From contig CALMNY010000138.1 of NCBI GenBank assembly GCA_937872125.1, positions 1 to 14,896 of the forward strand: 14,896 nucleotides of DNA, read 5' to 3'. Positions 6,946 through 13,438 of this stretch are shown piece after piece (position 1 is the first letter of the stretch; each line of letters begins with the position of its first letter). This stretch comes from an uncultured Candidatus Competibacteraceae bacterium (GTDB lineage: Bacteria; Pseudomonadota; Gammaproteobacteria; Competibacterales; Competibacteraceae). A model generated the notes under the pieces. The model was not told where the DNA came from. It saw only the letters and a list, made by a program, of their open reading frames with translations, and searched no databases. The position numbers were made by a program, and so were the translations under genes.

Positions 6946-7944
6946 GTGGCCACGGTCGCAGTGCTCGGTCCCGGCTCCTGGGGCACCGCGCTGGCGTTGC
7001 TGCTGGCGCGTAACGGCCACACAGTCCGGCTGTGGGGCCATGACCCTGAGGAAATCGCGCCGCTGCGCCGGGAGCGGGAAAACCGCCGCTATCTCCCCGG
7101 CATTCCCTTCCCGCCGGCGCTGACCGCCGGGATTGATCTGGTGGAAGCACTGGCCGGCGCCGATCTGGCGCTGGCGGTGGTGCCCAGTCATGCCTACGGA
7201 ATGACCCTGGCTCGATTGCGGCCGCACTTTCCGGTGGGTGCCGGCTTCGCCTGGGCCACCAAGGGACTGGAACCCGGTGGAGGGCGGTTTCTGCATGAAG
7301 TCACTGCGGAAATTCTGGGCGCCGCCTGGCCGGCGGCAGTGATTTCAGGCCCCAGTTTCGCCGGGGAAGTGGCGCGCGGGTTGCCGACCGCGGTCACTGT
7401 CGCCTCCACCGACGCGGCGCACGCCCGGCGAGTGGCGATCCTGCTGCACGGCTCCAACCTGCGCGCCTACACCAGTAGCGATGTGATCGGCGTCGAACTG
7501 GGCGGAGCGGTCAAGAACGTGCTGGCGATTGCCGCCGGCATCGCCGACGGGCTGGGCTTCGGCGCCAACGCCCGGGCGGCCCTGATCACGCGCGGCCTGG
7601 CGGAAATGGCGCGGCTGGGGCGGGCGGTGGGCGGCCAGCGCGAAACCTTTATGGGGCTGGCCGGCCTCGGCGATCTGGTATTAACCTGCACCGACGACCA
7701 GTCGCGTAATCGCCGATTCGGGCTGGCTATCGGGCGGGGCGAAACGGCCGAGGCGGCCTGCGCAGCCATCGGCCAGGTGGTGGAGGGCGCCGCGACGGCG
7801 CGGGAGGCGTTGCGGTTGGCCCATCGGCATGGAGTGGACATGCCGATTACCGAACAGGTCAATGCGGTTTTGTATCACGGCCAGGATCCGCGCCGGGCCG
7901 TGGAGCTTTTGCTGGCGCGCGATCTGAAGCCGGAAGCGGTTTGA
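6946..7944 (+). CDS. gpsA: NAD(P)-dependent glycerol-3-phosphate dehydrogenase
   Basis: GpsA reduces dihydroxyacetone phosphate to sn-glycerol-3-phosphate, the backbone precursor of phospholipids. The 332-residue length is typical. Seen are the Rossmann motif VLGPGSWGTALA (6-17; most relatives have GAGSWGT, here Pro replaces Ala), FAWATKGLE with K106, ISGPSFAGEVA (133-143), and GGAVKNVLAIAAGIADGLGF with the catalytic K190. NARAALITRGLAEM (208-221), MGLAGLGDLVLTCT (236-249) and PITEQVNAVLY (300-310) are also present. The start is GTG at 6946, 12 bases after the secB stop. In E. coli cysE follows; here the next gene is convergent and unrelated. Confidence 0.96.
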   Translation: MATVAVLGPGSWGTALALLLARNGHTVRLWGHDPEEIAPLRRERENRRYLPGIPFPPALTAGIDLVEALAGADLALAVVPSHAYGMTLARLRPHFPVGAGFAWATKGLEPGGGRFLHEVTAEILGAAWPAAVISGPSFAGEVARGLPTAVTVASTDAAHARRVAILLHGSNLRAYTSSDVIGVELGGAVKNVLAIAAGIADGLGFGANARAALITRGLAEMARLGRAVGGQRETFMGLAGLGDLVLTCTDDQSRNRRFGLAIGRGETAEAACAAIGQVVEGAATAREALRLAHRHGVDMPITEQVNAVLYHGQDPRRAVELLLARDLKPEAV

Positions 7945-7968
7945 AGCCGGGGCAAGACCGCAAGACCC

Positions 7969-7989
7969 GTAGGGTACGCACTGCGTACC
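7969..7989 (+). repeat. REP-like perfect palindrome with GTAG head
   Basis: GTAG (7969-7972) is followed by an uninterrupted 17-base palindrome: GGTACGCA (7973-7980), one central C, and TGCGTACC (7982-7989). It lies in the 86-base gap between convergent gpsA and the DUF2889 gene, where such elements often sit, and could stop or stabilise transcripts from both sides, although no T tract is seen. It shares the GTAG head and stem style with the element at 5374-5403, but its stem sequence is different. Confidence 0.55.
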
Positions 7990-8030
7990 GATTCAGCGGA
8001 TGGCGGTGGCGGTCGTGTCGCGGCTGGGAA

Positions 8031-8636
8031 TCAGGTGATGTTTTCCAGCAGCGGCTGATGGTGCTCATCCACTTCCCGGTCCGGTCCGCTGTAGACCCGG
8101 GGCCAGCGTTTTTTCACCACCGGGCTGTGGCTGGCCAGGGCATGGCAGGTGTTCAACACCGGCGGCGCGGCCCGCTCAGCGGCGGGTTTGGCGTCTTCCT
8201 CGTCGTAACGCTGGCCGTAGAGGGTCTGGAGAAAGGCTGTGGCGACCGGACCGAGCAATTCGGTCATGTGCGTGCAACCCTGCACGCCGGTAAACAATTC
8301 CTTGATCCTGAGCGACCAGCCCGGGCCGATGCGCGCCCCGATCAGTTGCCGGTAGCGGTCGGTGATGGCGGGACAGAGATTGAACGGCGCCGCGTCGGTG
8401 CAGGCTTCCACATCATGGATCTGGAAATGATCATCCACCGTCAGGCGAATCCACATTTCGTGCAGCGGTTGGCCCGCTTGAATGATCCCGCCGCGATCCT
8501 CGTTGGGGAAAGAGTAGGTTTTGGTGTCCACCATGTGGCCCTCGATGTCCCACAAGCCATCCTCGCGGCGGTAGCCCGTGCATTGCACGACGCGCCGGTG
8601 CAACATCTGGCGTGGAACAGGAGTGGAGAGCGGCAT
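8031..8636 (-). CDS. DUF2889 family protein, function unknown
   Basis: A 201-residue protein that I recognise as DUF2889 from its pattern: PLSTPVPRQMLHRRVVQCTG at the start, then DGLWDIEGHMVDTKTY, PLHEMWIRLTVDD, IGARIGPGWSLRIKELF (99-115) and GVQGCTHMTELLGPVAT (117-133). Conserved-looking histidines and cysteines (H13, C88, C121, H123, C164, H165) could bind a metal; that is inference. There is no signal peptide or membrane segment. The ATG has GGAGG 5 bases upstream. It lies 42 bases behind the DUF1289 gene on the same strand, so the two may be cotranscribed. No biochemical role is known to me. Confidence 0.85.
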   Translation of the reverse strand: MPLSTPVPRQMLHRRVVQCTGYRREDGLWDIEGHMVDTKTYSFPNEDRGGIIQAGQPLHEMWIRLTVDDHFQIHDVEACTDAAPFNLCPAITDRYRQLIGARIGPGWSLRIKELFTGVQGCTHMTELLGPVATAFLQTLYGQRYDEEDAKPAAERAAPPVLNTCHALASHSPVVKKRWPRVYSGPDREVDEHHQPLLENIT

Positions 8637-8678
8637 GGAATCCTCCAGGTAAATTAAAGTTGACCCACAGAGGGGGTG

Positions 8679-8894
8679 TCAGTCAAAGAACACACCTTCC
8701 AGGATACGCGCCAGCCGTGCTTCCGTTTGGGCGAGCACCTCGCGCTTCTGGTCGGGGGTGTAGTCCCACCAGGCGGCGATTTCGTTCAGGGTGCGATAGC
8801 AGCCGTCGCAAAGCTGGGTGTGCGGGTTGAGGACGCAGACGCCGATGCAGGGGGAGGGCGGATCACTGGACGGAGCGGCGGGTTCGGCGGTCAT
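8679..8894 (-). CDS. DUF1289 family small cysteine-motif protein
   Basis: A small protein of 71 residues from the ATG at 8894; a GTG at 8942 would give 87 residues but adds a stretch that does not look conserved. The DUF1289 core is PSPCIGVCVLNPHTQLC followed by DGCYRTLNEIAAWW. It holds four cysteines, C16-x3-C20-x8-C29-x2-C32, a likely zinc or iron-sulfur site. The family is found widely in proteobacteria; some larger members are fused to other domains, but its function is unknown. No good ribosome site is seen for either start. Its neighbour downstream is the DUF2889 gene. Confidence 0.85.
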   Translation of the reverse strand: MTAEPAAPSSDPPSPCIGVCVLNPHTQLCDGCYRTLNEIAAWWDYTPDQKREVLAQTEARLARILEGVFFD

Positions 8895-9489
8895 GACGGA
8901 TTGGGTGATGGTCGCGGGATCACGGGCCGCATGATACCGCACTGCGGTGGCGTGAATCCATAGAATACCATGGGATCTTGTGGGATACCTGCTCGCTCGG
9001 GAGGCGGTTGGCCGCGAAGCAGCGGGAAGGAATTTATGATGGGCTTATCGAGTGTGCTGGTTCAGAGCACGCGCCTGGGCGCTTTGGTTGGGCGGTGGCG
9101 GCCCGACCCTCGATCCTGTGGTGGCTTATGGACGTTCCCGTGGTCTTCGCGGCCAACCGGTTTAACCGAGCCTGGCCTGATCCATCTTACCAAATAAAAC
9201 CATGGGGGATAAACCGGCCCTGTGCCACCCATCTTATGCTTCACCGTAATCAAGGAGAATTGCGGGTAGAGATTAGGATAAACCCTGATCAGGCTAAGGT
9301 ATAACCTGATGGTATGGCCGATGGGCGGGTATGGCGGATGATTAAGTACAGCGCCAATGGGGTTTGCGCTTGTATGGACGCATGGTCGGGTTTAACCTTG
9401 TATAAAATGGATGAAGAGTAAACCGGCCTGTCTTGGCGGCGCGCCATAGCGGGCTTTAAACCATCAAACCACCCAGGGGGAACCCCGTT
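8895..9489. other. Long intergenic region without a convincing gene
   Basis: The only open frames here are short. The best is ATG 9036 to 9197 (53 residues) with AAGGA before it, but its proline/arginine/tryptophan-rich product resembles nothing I know, so I do not call it. The right half (about 9155-9475) is richer in A+T than its surroundings and carries the octamer cluster described separately. It also has a CCTGATCAGG palindrome (9284-9293), two copies of CCATCTTA (9182-9189 and 9229-9236), and a TATAAAAT -10-like box at 9401-9408 without a clear -35. It could be a control region for the gene at 9490, a degraded gene, or hold a small RNA; the sequence does not decide. Confidence 0.5.
9160..9470 (+). 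repeat. Cluster of G-WWW-AACC octamers
   Basis: Five exact same-strand matches to G[A/T][A/T][A/T]AACC occur within 240 bases: GTTTAACC at 9160 and 9390, GATAAACC at 9208 and 9277, and GTATAACC at 9299. Degenerate copies are at 9418 (GTAAACC), 9454 (CTTTAAACC) and 9463 (ATCAAACC). By a rough count fewer than 0.1 would be expected by chance. Two copies continue as AAACCGGCC (9212-9220 and 9421-9427 region), and 9158-9168 is a palindrome (CGGTT-T-AACCG). The spacing is irregular. One more GATAAACC lies at 4945-4952, before the ArsR-family gene. Confidence 0.5.
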
Positions 9490-9753
9490 ATGTTGTCTTA
9501 TCAAGATTGCGTGGAATTGAGCGACTTGACTGAGGAAGAGATCGAGGCTATCGCCGAACATGAGCATCTACCGGAAATGGCCGCGCTCGAGCTGGGCAGC
9601 TATCTGGTGCATAGCCCGGAAGGCGTCCCGATGATCAAGCGCATCATTCTGGAGGACATCGAGGAAGAGCGCCGGCGCGGTCATAACGACAAGGTCTTGA
9701 AGTTGAAGCTGGTGCTCAAGCACTTTGTCGACACGCATCCGGTCAAGGAGTAA
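9490..9753 (+). CDS. Small conserved-looking protein of unknown function
   Basis: An 87-residue, soluble, mostly helical, charged protein that I cannot assign to a named family. The N-terminal half is acidic (LSDLTEEEIEAIAEHEHLPE, about 10-29); a middle stretch YLVHSPEGVPMIKRII follows, then EDIEEERRRGH and a basic C-terminal helix KVLKLKLVLKHF. It has one cysteine (C7) and no signal peptide or membrane segment. The ATG has an AGGGGG ribosome site 9 bases upstream and codon use like its neighbours, which supports a real gene. It stands alone, behind a long repeat-containing upstream region and convergent with the nucleotidyltransferase-like gene. Confidence 0.75.
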   Translation: MLSYQDCVELSDLTEEEIEAIAEHEHLPEMAALELGSYLVHSPEGVPMIKRIILEDIEEERRRGHNDKVLKLKLVLKHFVDTHPVKE

Positions 9754-9773
9754 GCGCAGTTGGGGTTCTGGCG

Positions 9774-9799
9774 TGAGCGCACCGATTCGAGGGCGCTCA
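9774..9799. repeat. Inverted repeat between convergent genes
   Basis: TGAGCGC (9774-9780) pairs with GCGCTCA (9793-9799) around a 12-base loop. It overlaps the stop codon of the minus-strand gene and lies 21 bases after the stop of the plus-strand gene. It could end transcription from both sides, but neither side has a T tract, so this is weak. Confidence 0.3.
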
Positions 9800-10411
9800 G
9801 GGCGTGGGTTCGGCCAGCAGGGCGTGAACCTCAGCCAGACTGGCGCGGCGCATGGGACGGCCATCTACCGGGCTGAGTGGGGCTTCCCGCTCGGCCAGCA
9901 GCCCGAACAGGGTGAGATCAATGCAGGTTTCGCCGGCGGTGAAGCGAAAGACCGGCAAGCGAATCTGAACGCCATCGGCCATTTTCAGTCGGCGTTCGGC
10001 GGTCTCGAAGGGAATGTGGCGCTCCATCAGGAACAGCGCGATCTCCTCGGGCGACTCGGCGAACAGGTGCAGGTGGATGCCTGTATGAGGGCCAACGGCG
10101 CCGCTCAGTACCGAACCGACCAGCCGTGGCCGAAACCGCGCCAGAAACTGCATGGCCTCCAGGGCGGTTTCCCGCAAGCGGCGCAGGCGCAGGGCCTGGC
10201 GGTCAGCGTCGAACAGCCGCTGTCGGTCGAGCAGAGCCTGTTCGATGGCGACGTTATCCGGCAGGACGGCCCGGTTGTTGACCGCCAGCCGCAAGGCAGC
10301 CTTGCGCCGGGCGGCGCTGAAATCCTGAACGCCTTCCTCGGCGATCAGCCGGGCGCATTCCTGGGCGATCAGGGTTTTGAGACGGTGGTCATCGCGGGAG
10401 CGGCGGGGCAT
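9797..10411 (-). CDS. Nucleotidyltransferase-like protein, probably without the usual catalytic aspartates
   Basis: A 204-residue cytoplasmic protein. I chose the ATG at 10411, which has GGAG 7 bases upstream; the ATG at 10429 has no ribosome site. The N-terminal half is helical and basic (RLKTLIAQECARLIAEEG; KAALRLAV). The second half has RPRLVGSVLSGAVGPHTGIH (94-113) followed by LHLFAESPEE, which recalls the GS-x-x-x-G...DxD strand-loop of Pol-beta-type nucleotidyltransferases, but His replaces the aspartates. ETCIDLTLF (161-169) may supply the third acidic position, and PLSPVDGRPMRRASLAEVHA (178-197) is a distinctive tail. Relatives are, to my memory, annotated only as hypothetical or nucleotidyltransferase domain proteins. 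It is divergent from pilM with 80 bases between starts; in many relatives ponA holds this position. Confidence 0.7.
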   Translation of the reverse strand: MPRRSRDDHRLKTLIAQECARLIAEEGVQDFSAARRKAALRLAVNNRAVLPDNVAIEQALLDRQRLFDADRQALRLRRLRETALEAMQFLARFRPRLVGSVLSGAVGPHTGIHLHLFAESPEEIALFLMERHIPFETAERRLKMADGVQIRLPVFRFTAGETCIDLTLFGLLAEREAPLSPVDGRPMRRASLAEVHALLAEPTP

Positions 10412-10491
10412 GGGCGAACTCCGATTCATTGACTATATTCCATGGAGCGAGCGTGCGATCGTCCGCTCCCGATTCAGCGAGGAAGCGTAAC

Positions 10492-11592
10492 GTGGCTCTG
10501 TTCACGCGTAAAGAACCCATTCTGGGCATCGATATCGGTCCCTCGGCGGTCAAGCTGGTCGAGTTGAGCCGTTCCGGATCGCGGTTTCGGGTCGAGGGTT
10601 TCGCCATTGAACCGCTGGGCGAGGGCCTGGTGGAAGACCGCAATCCCACCGACACGGATGGGGTGGCGGAAGCGGTCAAGCGAGCCTGCCGCAAGGCGGG
10701 TGTTCGGGCGCGCCGCGCGGCTGTGGCGGTGCCGACCTCCAGTGTGATCACCCGCACCGTGCCCATGCCGGCGGAGTTCAAGGAAAGCGATATCGAAACC
10801 AATATTACGATTGAAGCGGTTCAGTATATTCCCTATCCCATTGAGGAAGTCTATCTGGATTTCGAGGCGAAAGGACTGTCTCCAGTCAGCGGCGACATGC
10901 AGGATGTCATGCTGGTGGCCACGCGCAAGGAAAACGTGGATACCCGGGAGGCTTCCCTTAAGGAGGCGGGGCTGACGCCCGCCGTCGTGGATGTGGAGGC
11001 CTATGCGTTGGAGAACGCCTTCCAGTTGGTGCTGGACGATCTGCCCAAGGCCGGCGGTGAGGGGGGATTGAGCCTGAGCAAGTCCCGGGACAGTCTGGCG
11101 GTGCTGGTGGATATCGGCTCTACGATCACCAGCCTTTATATTTTGCAACAGGATCGGGTCATTTTCACCCGCGAGCAGCGGTTTGGCTGTGACCAGTTGA
11201 CGGTGCGGATCGCTGAGGCCTATGGCCTGTCGCGCGAGCAGGCTGAGCAGGCCAAACGCTCCGGCGCGGTGAGCGAAGATTATCCTACGATGATTCTGGA
11301 GCCGTTCAAGCAGATGCTGGCGGAACAGATTGGCCATGGCTTGCAGTTCTTTTTTTCCTCCGACCAATATGTTTCCGGCCACTATAATGTAGATACCATC
11401 GTCTTGAGCGGTGGGGGCGCCGCGATTATCGGGCTGGACCGGGTGGTGGCGGACGTGCTGGGCATTGCGACGGTGGTGGCCAATCCCTTCAAGAGCATGG
11501 GAACCGCCGCGCGGGTCAACAGCAACACCCTGCTGCGCGATGCGCCGTTGTTGCTGATCGCCTGCGGGCTGGCCCTGAGGAGCTTCGACTGA
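10492..11592 (+). CDS. pilM: Type IV pilus assembly protein PilM
   Basis: PilM is a cytoplasmic actin/FtsA-like protein that binds the short cytoplasmic tail of PilN and links the alignment complex to the motor. I chose GTG 10492, with AGGAAG just upstream, giving 366 residues and the usual start VALFTRKEPILGIDIG; a TTG at 10429 would add 21 residues. Nucleotide-fold motifs are GIDIGPSAVKLVEL (12-25), LVDIGSTITSLYI (205-217) and LSGGGAAI (305-312), with the family signature VANPFKSM (329-336). QYIPYPIEEVYLDF (111-124) is also typical. pilN starts 1 base after its stop, so translation is probably coupled. Confidence 0.95.
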   Translation: MALFTRKEPILGIDIGPSAVKLVELSRSGSRFRVEGFAIEPLGEGLVEDRNPTDTDGVAEAVKRACRKAGVRARRAAVAVPTSSVITRTVPMPAEFKESDIETNITIEAVQYIPYPIEEVYLDFEAKGLSPVSGDMQDVMLVATRKENVDTREASLKEAGLTPAVVDVEAYALENAFQLVLDDLPKAGGEGGLSLSKSRDSLAVLVDIGSTITSLYILQQDRVIFTREQRFGCDQLTVRIAEAYGLSREQAEQAKRSGAVSEDYPTMILEPFKQMLAEQIGHGLQFFFSSDQYVSGHYNVDTIVLSGGGAAIIGLDRVVADVLGIATVVANPFKSMGTAARVNSNTLLRDAPLLLIACGLALRSFD

Positions 11593-11593
11593 C

Positions 11594-12175
11594 ATGACAC
11601 GCATCAATTTATTGCCCTGGCGGGAAGCGCGCCGCGCGCAACGACAGCGTGAACTGATCGGGATGCTGGTCGCCGCGGCGCTGGTCGGAATCGGCATCGC
11701 GTTCGGGGTGTACACCGAGATCGCCCACCGCATCCAGTATCAGCAGGAACGCAACAACTACCTGCGTGACGAAATCGCCCAGCTCAAGAAAGCGGCTGAG
11801 GAGATGCAGGAGTTGCAAAAAGTCAAAAGCCGGCTGGTGGACCGGCTGAACGTCGTGCAGAAGCTGCAAACAGTTCGCCCTGGCATGGTGAGGATGCTGG
11901 ATGAACTGGCGCGGCTGGTGCCGCAGGATATCTACATCACCAGCTTTAAAGCCGCCACCAATCAAGTGACGCTGAGCGGCGTCGCCCGTTCTGACAATAT
12001 CATTTCCGAATTTATGCGCGACCTCAAGAACAGTCCGAGCCATCTGTTCGGCGAACCGGCATTACAAGTGATCGAAACCCGCAGTGTTAACAACGTACAG
12101 GCCCGGGTGTTTGATCTGACGGTTCCCCTGACACTCGGAGGAGGCGCGGGCGGCCAGGCCAAAGCGGGGGGGTAA
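11594..12175 (+). CDS. pilN: Type IV pilus assembly protein PilN
   Basis: PilN is an inner-membrane protein that pairs with PilO and binds PilM. The 193-residue protein opens with MTRINLLPWRE, the conserved INLLPWR segment that docks into PilM. A membrane helix (about 22-42) follows, then a coiled coil (about 48-95, with AQLKKAAEEMQELQKVKSRL) and a ferredoxin-like periplasmic domain containing LARLVPQDIYITSFKAA. The tail is glycine-rich (GGGAGGQAKAGG). A GAGGAG ribosome site lies within the end of pilM, and pilO starts 6 bases after its stop. Confidence 0.95.
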   Translation: MTRINLLPWREARRAQRQRELIGMLVAAALVGIGIAFGVYTEIAHRIQYQQERNNYLRDEIAQLKKAAEEMQELQKVKSRLVDRLNVVQKLQTVRPGMVRMLDELARLVPQDIYITSFKAATNQVTLSGVARSDNIISEFMRDLKNSPSHLFGEPALQVIETRSVNNVQARVFDLTVPLTLGGGAGGQAKAGG

Positions 12176-12181
12176 CACGAT

Positions 12182-12847
12182 ATGAATCTGTCCGAGATCA
12201 ACCTGAGCGATTTCGATCTGCGCGAGGCTGGCGAGTGGCCGCTGGCGGGCAAGGCGGTGCTGATGGTGCTGATCATCGCCGCCATTCTGGGCGCCGGCTA
12301 TTATTTTTTCACGGACGATCAACTGCAAGAGCTGGACAAGGTGACCCGGGAGGAGCAGACGCTGCGCCAGGAATATGTGGAGAAATGGCGGGTGACTGCC
12401 AATCTGGAAGCGTTTCGCAAGCAGATCGAACAGATGGAAAAGGACCTGGAGGTGATGCTGCGCCAGTTGCCGACCGGCACCGAGATGCCCGATCTGTTGG
12501 AGGACGTGTCCAACACCGGCAAAAAGAACGGTCTGGATTTTGAACTGTTCAAGCCCGAGGCCGAGCAGCCGAAGGATTTTTACGCCGCCAAGCCGATTAC
12601 CATCAAGGCTACCGCGAACTATCATCAGTTTGGCGCGTTCGTGAGCGGGGTGGCGGCGCTGTCGCGGATCGTGACTCTGGAGAGTGCGACGCTGACCAGC
12701 GCGGCCGGCAGGGATGTGCAGAGGAAGCAGGAGATCAAGCTGACCAGCGCGCCGCTCAGCATTCAGGCGACCTTGCAAACCTATCGCTATATGGAGGAGA
12801 GCGGCGGGCCCAGCAGTCAGCAGCAGGGGGGGGCTGGTAAAAAATGA
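12182..12847 (+). CDS. pilO: Type IV pilus assembly protein PilO
   Basis: PilO is the inner-membrane partner of PilN in the alignment complex and also contacts PilP. The 221-residue protein has a short cytoplasmic segment (NLSEINLSDFDLREAGEWPL, 2-21), one membrane helix (about 23-43), and a coiled coil (about 47-95). The periplasmic PilO domain has LPTGTEMPDLLEDVSNTGKK, the typical GL-x-F-x-x-F strand (GLDFELFKP), and YHQFGAFVSGVAALSRIVTL. The tail is low in complexity. It ends in an ATGA overlap with pilP, so the two are likely translationally coupled. Confidence 0.94.
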   Translation: MNLSEINLSDFDLREAGEWPLAGKAVLMVLIIAAILGAGYYFFTDDQLQELDKVTREEQTLRQEYVEKWRVTANLEAFRKQIEQMEKDLEVMLRQLPTGTEMPDLLEDVSNTGKKNGLDFELFKPEAEQPKDFYAAKPITIKATANYHQFGAFVSGVAALSRIVTLESATLTSAAGRDVQRKQEIKLTSAPLSIQATLQTYRYMEESGGPSSQQQGGAGKK

Positions 12848-13422
12848 ACAGATGCTGGAGGGTAAGACCGGCGAGCATCGTGGGGCTGGGGGTGGCGCTG
12901 GCCGTGCTGGCGGGGTGCGCCCAGCCGGACCTCAGTGAAGTCAAGCAGTTTGTGGCGACCACCCAGAAAACTGCGGTGGTCAAGAAGCTCGATCCGCCGC
13001 CGGAGATCAAGCCGTATACGCCGTTCGCCTATACCGCCCAGGGGATCAAGGATCCCTTTGTGTTAGCGCCGTTCGCCCAGGAAGAAGAACTGGAACTGCC
13101 TCAGGAGCTGATGGCGCAGAGCCCCAGTTATACGGGGCCGCGGCCGGATCCGAATCGGGTGCGGGAGGAACTGGAGAAATACTCGCTCGGTTCGCTCAAG
13201 ATGATGGGCACCTTCCGCATGGGCGGCGGCGATGGCGAGTTGTGGGCGCTGGTTTTGGCTCCCGATAATGTTGTGCATCGGGTGCGGAAAAACAATTATC
13301 TGGGCACTAACCATGGCAAGATCGTCGGGATCACGGAGCAGCGGCTTGAGTTGAAGGAAATCGTTCCGGAGGGTCCCGGGCGCTGGCAGGAGCGTGAAGC
13401 GTTCCTGTCGCTTACCCAATAA
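12844..13422 (+). CDS. pilP: Type IV pilus lipoprotein PilP
   Basis: PilP is a lipoprotein that connects the PilN-PilO complex to the secretin PilQ in the periplasm. The 192-residue precursor has a signal peptide ending in the lipobox LAGC (22-25), so C25 is the lipidated residue. A flexible linker (about 30-70) with YTAQGIKDPFVLAPF leads into a compact beta domain (about 105-190) with LEKYSLGSLKMMGTF, ALVLAPDNVVHRVRKNNYLG and ITEQRLELKEIVPEG. All are typical of PilP. The gene overlaps pilO by 4 bases and lies 16 bases before pilQ. Confidence 0.94.
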   Translation: MNRCWRVRPASIVGLGVALAVLAGCAQPDLSEVKQFVATTQKTAVVKKLDPPPEIKPYTPFAYTAQGIKDPFVLAPFAQEEELELPQELMAQSPSYTGPRPDPNRVREELEKYSLGSLKMMGTFRMGGGDGELWALVLAPDNVVHRVRKNNYLGTNHGKIVGITEQRLELKEIVPEGPGRWQEREAFLSLTQ

Positions 13423-13438
13423 TTGAGGGGGAGGTGTC

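Noticed and set aside
8970..9304. Small open frames 8970-9197 and 8978-9304
   Set aside because: They overlap each other in different frames, start weakly, and give Pro/Arg/Trp-rich products with no family resemblance. The 9036 ATG with AAGGA is the only one worth a look.
10429..10457. TTGACT at 10429-10434 as a -35 box for the pil operon
   Set aside because: A good -35 match, but no acceptable -10 box lies 16-18 bases downstream, in a GC-rich stretch.
10474..11733. 419-residue minus-strand open frame opposite pilM
   Set aside because: Antisense shadow of pilM; rich in His, Arg and Gln with no recognisable motif and no ribosome site considered convincing.
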